A stretch of DNA of 19,328 nt from NCBI GenBank assembly GCA_009733775.1, contig WOGZ01000486.1, positions 1-19,328 on the forward strand, read 5' to 3'. This stretch comes from Alectoria sarmentosa (lineage: Eukaryota; Ascomycota; Lecanoromycetes; Lecanorales; Parmeliaceae). Below, one piece after another: positions 1-7,917 of this stretch (position 1 is its first letter; each line of letters begins with the position of its first letter). The notes beneath the pieces were generated by a model. The model had not been told where the DNA came from. It saw only the letters and a list, made by a program, of their open reading frames with translations, and did no database searches. The translations under genes were made by a program, and so were the position numbers.

Positions 1-204
1 TCAAAAAACGATTTTTCGTCAAAAAGTGGAATTTTTTTTATGTGATATCGTGACGAATATGTTTAAAAGAACATAATCGTTTTCAGATTTTCGATTTTCA
101 TTCTTTCTACTCGGCTTTGAACATCGCGAATTTCAAATCTCGTTTTTAAAATTCGAATGTTTATGAAAAGAGTAGAGAAGGTGCATAAAAATAATTTCAC
201 ATTA

Positions 205-279
205 ATTATTCGACGCTAAACTCATTATAATTATTCGACGCTCGATTCATCTTATTTATTTGACGTTCGATTTTTTTTA
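205..279. repeat. 25-bp tandem repeat, three copies
   Basis: The motif ATTATTCGACG recurs with a strict 25-base period, starting at 205, 230 and 255. The third copy reads TTTATTTGACG with later CT to TT changes, so the copies differ mainly by C-to-T changes. The array is short and non-coding. Confidence 0.7.
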
Positions 280-1844
280 AAAATATGCGTGCGAAGAAAA
301 GTGTCGAAATTTAAATTATGTGATAAATTATATAATACGAGCGCATACGCTTATAGCATAGATCGCACTTTTCTTTATAACACTTTTAAAGTAATATAAC
401 TAAGTGTTTTATATCATATTTTCACAATTAACGCTCATCGAAAAAGATTATATAATTTTTAAAAAGTTTCGTGAAAAATATCAATTCGTTATAAACTCTC
501 TCATATATGTTATATTAAGAATTCGTTTCGATATCGTTTATAATATTTTTTTGATTAATCGATATTCAATTAATCTTATTTCAACGTATTGAAATGCGAT
601 TATTCGAATTTTTCGATATTTTAAAAACACGATATATTACGAATTCGTATATAAGAGTTTCTTAAAGAGTTTATTCGATTATATTAATTTTAATTGAATT
701 GAAAATTCAATTTAAAGATTCATTTTCGATTATTTATTTAATTTAAATAATAACGTTATTAATTAATTAAATAAGCGTTAAATTATTATAACATTATTTA
801 TTTATAAAATAAAATATATTGATTAAACGTAAATTATTTAAAAAAGTTATTTGATTGAAAAATCTTTTTAATTAATTTCTGCGATTTAACGATTCGAATC
901 TTAAAATTATTATAATCTTTAAAAATAATTAAAACGTAATCGCTTTTATAAAAAACGTTTAATTTCATGCTCACATTAAATATATTAACATCGTTTATTA
1001 TTTTATACGCGAAAAAGTCAATAATGATATTATAAATGTTTAATATATTTTTATTAACAAATAAATGATTGATGATTTTATCAAAATTTTATGTTTCGAC
1101 AAATTCGTTACGTTTTGCGATGTTTTTAAAATGAAAATAATCTCATATCATTTATTTAAGGTTATTTAAATCGTTATTTTAAAAGAAACGTTTAAGTCGT
1201 TATTATTATTTAACGCCCGCAATTTCAAAAAAACGATTTCATTAATTTTCACATTTCGAATAATTAATCGAATGATCGATCGAGATCGAAATTATTCGTA
1301 AAATCTTAATATTAATTTTAACGTGTCAAAAATTTCGCTGTATTATCATAATATCAAAAATTAATTTATCGTTATTATAATTATAATCATTAAATATACG
1401 AATTTCTTTTCGAAAGATTTATCTTTATGTTCGATTCAAATTTGAAATTTACGACGTCATTTAAAAGATCGTTGTCGTCGTCTTTTCGTTAATCGTCTTG
1501 AATATTTTCATTAAGGTTATCATAATCATATCTTTTAAAATACATATTTATGTTTTTTAAGATCATCGTATTTATGCTTTTAGACGTTATTATCGTTATT
1601 ATCATCATAAACATCGTCGTTATACACGTTCGCATGCACATTATTAATCATTATTATCAAATATTAATATTTTAAAACGACTCTTATAAGTTTTATAGTC
1701 GATCGCATATATATATGCATATGCATATACAATTCGAAATATTTCGTTCAATCGAAAAATAAACTCTCACATATATTTATTAATTATATCTTAGGGTAAC
1801 AATGCGAGCGAAAGATTTCTGGTTAATAACAAGTTAGCCGACAA

Positions 1845-1877
1845 AATCTGTTGATAATCTGTTGACAACCTGTCGAC
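1845..1877 (+). repeat. Array of 11-bp unit AATCTGTTGAC, three contiguous copies
   Basis: The copies are AATCTGTTGAT (1845-1855), AATCTGTTGAC (1856-1866) and AACCTGTCGAC (1867-1877). Eleven bases is about one helical turn, so the motifs face the same side of the DNA, as binding-site arrays often do. The same unit occurs inverted at 2208-2251. Confidence 0.75.
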
Positions 1878-2092
1878 AATTTTCAACATTTAGTTTTTTT
1901 GAATATTTTATTAAAAACGTATTTAATATAATTTTCAATTAATTATATATTCGAAAATAGAGTCTACGCTAGCGGAAGCTAACTTTAAAATTCGCTAAAC
2001 GTATATTTGAATAAATATCAACGTTTTGAAACTTTTGAATAAAGATTTCAAAAAATGATAATAAATGATCTCTAGGGGTAATATAATATAAG

Positions 2093-2102
2093 GTCACGTG
2101 AC
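2093..2102. other. Perfect 10-bp palindrome GTCACGTGAC
   Basis: This is the one CACGTG core in the left AT-rich block. It contains the TCACGTG bHLH-type (Cbf1-like) recognition sequence and lies between the two inverted 11-bp arrays. Binding or function is not shown by sequence alone. Confidence 0.4.
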
Positions 2103-2207
2103 TTAAAGAAATTTCAAAAATACTTTATATATTTACAAAATTTATGAGATAACATTAAATAAATGTTGAAAGTTATTTGCAAATTATTAATAAATGTTCA
2201 AAAAACT

Positions 2208-2251
2208 GTTAATGAGTTCTCAACAGATTTTCAACAGATTTTCGATAGATG
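2208..2251 (-). repeat. Inverted array of the 11-bp unit, two good and two degenerate copies
   Basis: On the minus strand the contiguous 11-mers are CATCTATCGAA, AATCTGTTGAA, AATCTGTTGAG and AACTCATTAAC. The two middle copies match the unit of the 1845-1877 array at 10 of 11 positions. Orientation is opposite to that array, which makes the pair symmetric. Confidence 0.7.
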
Positions 2252-3182
2252 TAAAACAAATAGCGAACAATTTTTTCAAAAATGAATTTATCGAAGACTT
2301 GTCTGTTGTAACTGGTTAGTGGGAACGAGATATATATATTAAGTTTTTAAAAATAGATTGTGACTAGTCTTAGAAGGGAAATAATTCATATTCAATTTTG
2401 AATTCAGATATCGTCTTAAACCTAAGAGGTTCCCCTAAGGTAATATTATTTTTAAAAACATTTACGCGAAATTTATAACGAAATATATTAAAGTTCGTTA
2501 CGTTTTTAACAATTATTTATATTATTAATAGTTAAAAAATTATGTGAAAAAATAATAATAATAAAGAAATCAAATTAAATATATTATTATTTTTGTTTTA
2601 TTATTAATTTTATCATATACATTTATTATTATACAATCAATTTTTTAAATTATACGAAAACGAAACGATGTAAAATTTATTGCATTTAAATTTATAGTTA
2701 ATTATATTTTAAAAATAATATAAATAATATTAATTAATATATATATATATTAATTTTATTTATTTTAAAAACGCGGAATTTATAAGTTAATAATTTAAAT
2801 AATTTATATTTTTAACATTTTAATTTATTAACATTTAAAAAGTTTTAAAAAGTATATAAGAAAATATAAAAATATAATAATATTATTAAAAATTATACGT
2901 AAAATTAAATAGTATTTAAATGTTATTTAAATGAAATTTTGATTATAAGATTTTAAATATAAATATATATATATGAAATTGAATAATTTATTACGCTAAT
3001 ACGAAATTAAATTATAAAATTAATTTTAATTTATAATAATTAATTATTTTATCAAAAACTTATTAATCTCGAATTGTAATAAATATATTTAAAAATACGA
3101 ATAAAAATTATATTAAAATAAGTTAACGAAAGAAAAAAATTTAAAAAAAATTTATTAAATAATAATACTATTAAAGAAGTTT

Positions 3183-3261
3183 AAAAAAAAATAAAAAAAA
3201 ATAAAATATAAAATAATGCAAAAAAAGATAAAAAAAGTGAAAAAAAAGTGGAAAAAAAATA
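3183..3261 (+). repeat. A-rich purine tract
   Basis: This stretch of about 80 bases consists almost only of A runs broken by single T or G residues, with nearly no C on the plus strand. The strand asymmetry differs from the surrounding AT-rich DNA, which mixes A and T. It sits about 80 bases left of the gene island. It could be the decayed poly-A tail of a non-LTR retrotransposon or a simple low-complexity expansion. Confidence 0.55.
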
Positions 3262-3339
3262 ACATTTTTTTATAAGTTGAAAGATTAATAAAATCGAAAA
3301 AACAATAATTAAGTTTTTTAATATTTCATTTTTGCTAGC

Positions 3340-3597
3340 AATGAAAGAACAAGACTGTTTGATATCATGATGCCGACTTGCCATATAAATTTGGTAGGTT
3401 GCGGGCATTTTGGAATCTGGAAACTCTAAGCCTATATTGCATATCCCGGCAGATTGAACCGTGTATGCTGTTTAGACACGATCAAAACACCCAATCGGCC
3501 TCTAATTATTCCGCTGCGTAGCCTGTTCCCAGTAACAAAACCCGTCTTGATACCTCCGTAAACACTCCGAATGTTAGATGCCTTCCTATAGAATACT
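3340..3597 (+). promoter_or_regulatory. 5' region of the thioesterase gene
   Basis: Base composition returns to normal at about 3340, and no conserved protein is visible before the start at 3598. This stretch presumably carries the promoter and 5' leader of the downstream gene. I see no convincing specific binding site. An open frame on the opposite strand (3432-3734) overlaps exon 1 and is probably chance. Confidence 0.4.
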
Positions 3598-4631
3598 ATG
3601 CCCGTCTCAATGTTTTCTTTCCGCCATGTATTGGCTTCTCCAATTTTGTGTCGTATCGGGCGTACCGAGCTGCAGCATGTCCCATGGAGACTCGCCCCAC
3701 GTGATAACATGGTGAATGTCCCGTCATTCTCCATATATGTCTCACAATTAAGGCTCTATAGCTCAAACCCCAGTATTTATTGCCCTACTCGCATTTGGAA
3801 ATAATATTGAACACGATCCTGACCGTTTTGTGCAGCATCGTCTTCGTCAAGCCTCCGACGTGCCCGTTTCCGTCAGATCATTACAATCTCCGCCTTCTCT
3901 ATCTTCTTCACGTCCGCTGGCTTCCTCCTTGCCACTGCCCCGGCCATCGCATCGATTGTCGCTCTCATGTCAGCTCCCACAGATGCAGAATCCGTGGCTA
4001 TATATCGTACAGCTGATGAGGTTGCCGCTGCAATCAACGAATACATCAATAGTCATCCATTGTCTCGTTCACTCCATGCAAATCCAGCGTGGACTGAGTC
4101 GCGACCGCATTTGCGGTATCCTGATTCCCATCGCAAGCATAGCTTGACGGCGGCCACATTGATTGGCCCCGGCAGAATACCGGTTCCACCACTAGTCTTC
4201 CTCGCGGAGGGCAAGAGTCTCGTATCTATATCATACCTTAGCACAGATCTTTGCGGCCATGTGGGCATAATCCATGGAGGCTTATTAGCGACACTGCTGG
4301 ATGAGGGACTTGCGAGATGTGGCTTCTCAGCGCTGCCGAACAAGATTGGGGTGACCGCTAATCTGAATATTAATTATCGTAATCCCGCACCTGCAGGGTC
4401 CTACGTGGTACTGAAAGCAGAAATGACGCAGGTACAAGGCAGGAAAGTCTGGGTGAAGGGAAGGATAGAGTTGTTAGGAGACACAGTAGAGCCTGGAAAG
4501 CTGCTGGTTGAAGCTGAAGGCTTGTTCATCGAGCCAAAATATGCGAAAGTGCGTGCTCTTCTCACTGTTGGGACAGCCTGCTCACAGAGTTTCAGTCTTT
4601 GCCAAAGTTGTTCGCGAATCAGACTAAATGA
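3598..4631 (+). CDS. HotDog-fold thioesterase family protein, probably mitochondrial
   Basis: Three exons give 307 aa: 3598-3772, 3836-4548 and 4596-4631. Intron 1 (63 nt) runs from GTATTT to a TGCAG end with a CTGAC branch site at 3818-3822; intron 2 (47 nt) runs from GTGCGT to TTTCAG with CTCAC at 4581. All phases close. Residues 1-71 are rich in Arg and Ser without acidic clusters (RLYSS at 52-56), like a mitochondrial presequence, followed by a hydrophobic stretch at about 72-102 that may span a membrane. The HotDog domain is at about 182-292 with the GxxHGG motif (HGG 205-207) and Asp214/Glu215 on the following helix. Fungal relatives (the PaaI/FMP10-like group) share this layout and are thought to hydrolyse acyl-CoA or similar thioesters; the substrate is unknown. 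Without intron 2 the protein would gain an unrelated tail ending at 4662. The start could also be Met5 (3610). Confidence 0.88.
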
Positions 4632-5278
4632 ACAGTATACCAATAGCTATGTATCGAACTAGTGCGCCAGGTCCCACGCAAGAAACCATGCTTCGATATG
4701 GGCTACGGTAGTTTGGTACAACCCGGCTGCAAAGAAATCTGGGAGCAATAACGGTATGATCCACCTGGTGATCCATTCGATTGCGTTGCGCCCTCAAGCA
4801 TCATCTATCACGGGCTCGAAAACAGACTACATTCCCTTTCAACAATGCAACTCTGAGGATCCATTATTCAAACCCAGAAGCCCCGAGATGCAATGAAGAT
4901 GGGCAGCTTAAGACGCTAAAAGGTAGCTATTGTCACACTATGTTTTCACTTGAGGGCATTCCGTTCGTGAGAGAAAAGATCCATCAAGTGAGCTAAAGAT
5001 GTAGAGACAAAGGTACTGTAGAATTCGTAGACTTTTTACACTTCTAGAGTCGTACATAGGACACTGGCTTGACATCGTGATCAAAACTAGTCATCGTACC
5101 TCATAATCATTCCTTGCCTAATGACTGTTCGCTTTTCAAGTGACCGGAGAATCGATGTCGCGCTCAAAAAGGAAGTTTTAACCTCGCCAAGAGTCATAGA
5201 TGGCAAGCTTAAGAAACGCCAAGATTCTCTGCAATTGATCTCAACTTCTTGACCAGATCTTTAAATTTTGGGCATAAG
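4632..5278. other. Intergenic region, thioesterase to VMA5
   Basis: About 650 bases of normal composition lie between two genes in the same direction. Short open frames here (for example 4781-4996) show no family resemblance. It should contain the 3' end of the thioesterase transcript and the promoter and leader of VMA5. I found no tRNA, repeat or clear binding site. Confidence 0.5.
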
Positions 5279-6708
5279 ATGTCCAAAGGTCTGAAGTACC
5301 TTTTGGTTTCCCTGCCAACCTCAATCTCCTCCAGCAATGACCACGACGAAGCTCTCACAGCTCTACGATCAGCGGTGACAACCGAATACGGAACCGTCTT
5401 GCCTTTCCAGATACCCGAGTTCAAGATTGGTACTCTAGACGCTCTAGTACAACAGGCCGATGACTTAGCCAAGCTGGGACAAGGTTGCGAGGTTGTAGTG
5501 GGCAAGGTGGGAGACTCGTTAAAGAATATACTGGAGGGCGATGAGGAGAAGATATCACAGCAGAAAACGGTCAATGAAAGTAAGAAATCGAATTACAGAG
5601 ACTGAGTTCTTACTACAGCTACTGAAACATGAATTAGAGCCTGCTGAACAATATCTGAAGTCCTTCCGTTGGAACAAAGTCAAATACCGAGCAGACAAAC
5701 CCATCGGCGAGATTGTGGTTACGCTTCAGAAGGTACTTGGGAACACTAGGAGAGAATGGGCTCCTTTCGAAAACTGAATTTACGTACAGGAGATCTCCAG
5801 CATCGACAACGATGTCAAGAACAAATATAACCAGTATAATCAAGTCAAGACCTCTCTCACCGGACTACAAAGAAAGCAGACGTAGAACTCCTTCTTCTGC
5901 TTCCAGGCCGTCGGAGACTGACAGCTTCTTACAGTGGCAACCTTTCCAACAAATCTCTTACAGCAATCGTCGACCCTGCCCTTGTGATTCAGGATTCCGA
6001 ATACCTCGAAACCCACCTAATCGCTGTACCCAACACTATCACCAAAGATTTCTTCAAGACTTATGAGACCATATCACCAATGATCGTGCCCCGCTCTGCT
6101 CAGTTGGTAACTTCAGATGACGAATACACCCTTTATGCCGTTACGACGTTCAAAAAACACAGTTCAGAATTCGTCCACAAATGCAGGGAGAGCAAGTGGA
6201 CACCAAGAGACTTCAAGTACAGAGAGGGTGGAAAGGAAGAGGAGCAGATGGAGATAGAACGCGTGGGAAAGGATGAGAGGAGAGTGTGGGGCGAGGCATT
6301 GAGTTTAGGGAGGATGGCATGGGGCGAAGCCGTGATGGCTTGGGTCCATGTGCTCGCTCTAAGAGTGTTTGTCGAGACAGTGCTCCGGTATGGGCTGCCT
6401 TTACAATTCGTTTGTGGACTAGTTCGGGTAAGTCAAAGTCCAGCGCTTCTTTTCAATACACTATATCTCGCATTGCAAAATCACTGACGTTCCAGTGTCG
6501 ATAGACTACGCCTAAGCTGGCAAAGAAAGCGCGAAGTTCACTGGACGTTTCATATTCTTATCTGGCGGGCAATGCCTTCGGTCGAGATAAGAAAGGGAGA
6601 GTCGCCAAGGATGATTCTGCGACTTCAGCAGACATGCAAGCAGCCGGGCACATGGGCAATGATGGAGACTATTCAGCCTACGTATGCTATGAGTTTGAGA
6701 TTCGGTAG
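5279..6708 (+). CDS. VMA5: V-type proton ATPase subunit C
   Basis: Five exons encode 394 aa (yeast Vma5 has 392): 5279-5579, 5638-5732, 5790-5881, 5935-6427 and 6505-6708. Introns are 58, 57, 53 and 77 nt, with GTAAGA, GTACTT, GTAGAA and GTAAGT donors and CTGAC branch sites in the last two. The protein follows the family from end to end: KYLLVSLPTSIS at 6-17, PFQIPEFKIGTLDALV at 42-57, WNKVKYRADKPI at 112-123, VQ/IQDSEYLETHLIAVP in exon 4, the FVHKCRESKWTPRDFKY and RVFVETVLRYGLPL stretches, and the C-terminal FEI. Subunit C links the V1 stator stalks to V0 and is released when the pump disassembles, so it controls acidification of the vacuole and endomembranes. Met at 5279 is chosen over an in-frame Met ten codons upstream because the family begins MSK. 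No damage is seen although RIP-like DNA lies nearby. Confidence 0.97.
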
Positions 6709-6841
6709 CGTTGAGTAGTTGCCGTATTGTACATAACATCCAAGAACTTTTCCTCTAAGCACCGCAGACGAGGTCTGCTGCGCAAGATACCTGGCAACTT
6801 GACTAATGGACCATATACAATTTCTGGTTGTCTTCGTTTGC
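6709..6841. other. Convergent intergenic region with 3' signals
   Basis: The stop codons of VMA5 (+) and MET14 (-) are 133 bases apart, so both transcripts must end here or overlap. A perfect hairpin, GCAGAC-GAG-GTCTGC, lies at 6764-6778. A Pumilio-type motif TGTACATA at 6728-6735 would lie in the VMA5 3' UTR. Both are suggestive only. Confidence 0.4.
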
Positions 6842-7585
6842 TTAGGTCTTGTCTCCTCTGGCTAGCCAATTCTGCTCCTCCAGATAATTGACTATCTGCA
6901 CCACCGCCTCTTCTACCCCTGTCTCGCTACTATTCACCACAATTTCCGCATTCTTTGGTTCTTCGTATGGTGCGCTCACACCTGTGAAGTCTTTGATTTC
7001 CCCTTTCCTTGCCTTTGCATACAGTCCTTTCGGATCTCGCGACTCTGCGACGGACAGAGGAACATGGACATAGATCTCTATGAAAGGGATCAATCGTGAG
7101 ACATGCAGAGTCCGGGCTAGAGCGCGATCGGACAAATATGGTGAAATAAAAGAGGTCAGGGTGATAGTGCAAGAATCTGAAAAGAGGAGTGCGACCTTCA
7201 AATGGGAAGGTCCTTAGTAGTGCAACCAAGACCATACTGGATTAGGGGCGAGCACCTCAGCAATTCTCCGAATATTCTCTCCTCGATCTTTCTCGCTAAA
7301 ACCCAAGTCCTTGTTAAGTCCGAATCGTACATTGTCCCCGTCAAGTCGGTAGGCGGCCAGGCCAAGGTGCAGGAGGTGCTGCTCTAGGGCGATGGCGATC
7401 GTAGATTTACCACTGGCGGAGAGGCCAGTGAACCACAACGTGAAGCCTTTCTGGCCACGAAGGGTGTTGCGCTCCTCGTGTGTTATGGACGAAGAATGCC
7501 ACGTGATATTGCTGACAAGTTCGAAGCATTAGCTTGGATTGAAAGGATTTTGAGGAGAGGCGGCTGCGCGCACCTACGTAGCCAT
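6842..7585 (-). CDS. MET14: Adenylylsulfate (APS) kinase
   Basis: Three exons on the minus strand encode 205 aa, close to the 202-211 aa of fungal APS kinases: 7585-7578, 7511-7256 and 7195-6842. The first exon codes for only 8 nt (M, A and part of T). Intron 1 is 66 nt (GTAGGT...GTCAG) and intron 2 is 60 nt (GTGCTC...AAG); both phases close. The enzyme phosphorylates adenylylsulfate with ATP to make PAPS, the second step of sulfate activation. Visible motifs are the N-terminal NITWH (4-8), Walker A GLSASGKS (32-39), the APS-binding DGDNVRFGLN (60-69) with GFSEKDRGENIRR (73-85), FISPY (104-108), and RDPKGLYAKARKGEIKDFTG (141-160) with SAPYE. All the key residues I know are present, so the gene should be functional. 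The intron 2 donor is weak, but splicing there restores the conserved junction at Glu88-Val89. Confidence 0.97.
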
Positions 7586-7793
7586 TGTGATTACCAGAAA
7601 GCAGATGAGTAGTAGGAATGCTCGAAGGGTCGCAGTCGTTGAATTCGGAGAAAAGATTCCGCTGTAGGGCTGAGTGAGAGCGGAATGCGGCCTTCAACGC
7701 CCTTCGGTCACAGTCCAAGCGCGGCTGGACTGGGAACCACGCTAAGCCCTACCACGAAAATATCAAAAGACCGGAATGCGATATTTTCGATTC
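7586..7793 (-). promoter_or_regulatory. Upstream region of MET14
   Basis: This short normal-composition stretch must hold the MET14 leader and proximal promoter. It contains an interrupted palindrome AGTCCA-(8)-TGGACT at 7712-7731 and two copies of CGGAATGCG (7681 and 7773). I did not find a clear Cys3/MetR-type palindrome. Open frames crossing it in other frames look like chance. Confidence 0.4.
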
Positions 7794-7917
7794 TACTCGT
7801 ACATTCGAGAAATGAGTTACCTCGCTTAGTAGCGGCGAAAGGGCCCCTTAAGGAATTCGGTGAAGTGCCAAGACGCTATCCTTTAGCGTCGTAACTCACT
7901 TCTCGAATATACGAGTA
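7794..7917. mobile_element. 124-bp element with 27-bp inverted arms (MITE-like or structured RNA)
   Basis: The arms are 7794-7820 and 7891-7917 and match at 25 of 27 positions after reverse complementing; they begin TACTCGTA and end GAGTTAC. If the outermost TA is a target duplication, it fits the TA preference of Tc1/mariner-type elements. The 70-base centre holds two smaller hairpins, CGCT-TAGT-AGCG (7823-7834) and GACGCTA-TCCTT-TAGCGTC (7872-7890), the latter directly abutting the right arm, so the whole can draw as a branched cloverleaf. It codes for nothing. Its right end is where DNA turns AT-rich, and it lies about 210 bases upstream of the MET14 start. Confidence 0.6.

Larger units (their letters stand above)
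1790..2439. mobile_element. Possible degraded DNA transposon or MITE-like element
   Basis: This stretch is less AT-rich than its surroundings and is bounded by inverted 11-mers: CTTAGGGTAAC at 1790-1800 and GTTCCCCTAAG at 2429-2439, which match at 10 of 11 positions after reverse complementing. Inside lie two arrays of an 11-bp unit in opposite orientation, plus a perfect 10-bp palindrome between them. Terminal inverted repeats with subterminal repeated motifs are typical of DNA transposons, where transposase binds them. No transposase frame survives and I could not define a target duplication, so the ends are uncertain. It could instead be part of a larger unrecognised repeat. Confidence 0.35.
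1..3335. other. AT-rich, RIP-like gene-free block (left)
   Basis: This stretch is almost pure A+T with stop codons in every frame, and the few short open frames are low in complexity and resemble nothing known. The surviving cytosines are mostly in CpG. I see no intact gene. Recognisable structure inside it is limited to a 25-bp tandem repeat (205-279), an AT/GC alternating stretch (about 1706-1730), a possible degraded transposon (about 1790-2439) and an A-rich tract (about 3183-3261). The composition is what RIP leaves in the repeat compartments of filamentous ascomycetes; the RIP origin is inference. Confidence 0.8.

Noticed and set aside
1786..1801. Telomere-like TTAGGG at 1791-1796
   Set aside because: A single unit with no tandem repetition; not a telomere.
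2093..2102. Point centromere based on a CDEI-like site
   Set aside because: Filamentous ascomycetes have regional centromeres, and no CDEIII-like partner is visible; AT-rich RIP DNA alone does not show a centromere.
3698..3704. CACGTGA (and CACGTG at 7500-7505) as sulfur-regulator sites
   Set aside because: Both lie inside coding exons of the thioesterase and MET14, so a regulatory role is not supported.
3432..3734. Minus-strand open frame of 100 codons left of the thioesterase
   Set aside because: It has no family resemblance, and its sequence overlaps exon 1 and the promoter of the thioesterase, whose spliced reading is much better supported.
4632..5278. tRNA or small gene between the thioesterase and VMA5
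   Set aside because: I saw no T-arm/acceptor combination, and the 71-codon open frame at 4781-4996 has no coding character.
7407..7718. Minus-strand open frame of 103 codons over the MET14 start
   Set aside because: It is another frame across MET14 exons 1-2 and the intron; the spliced frame gives the full conserved APS kinase N-terminus.
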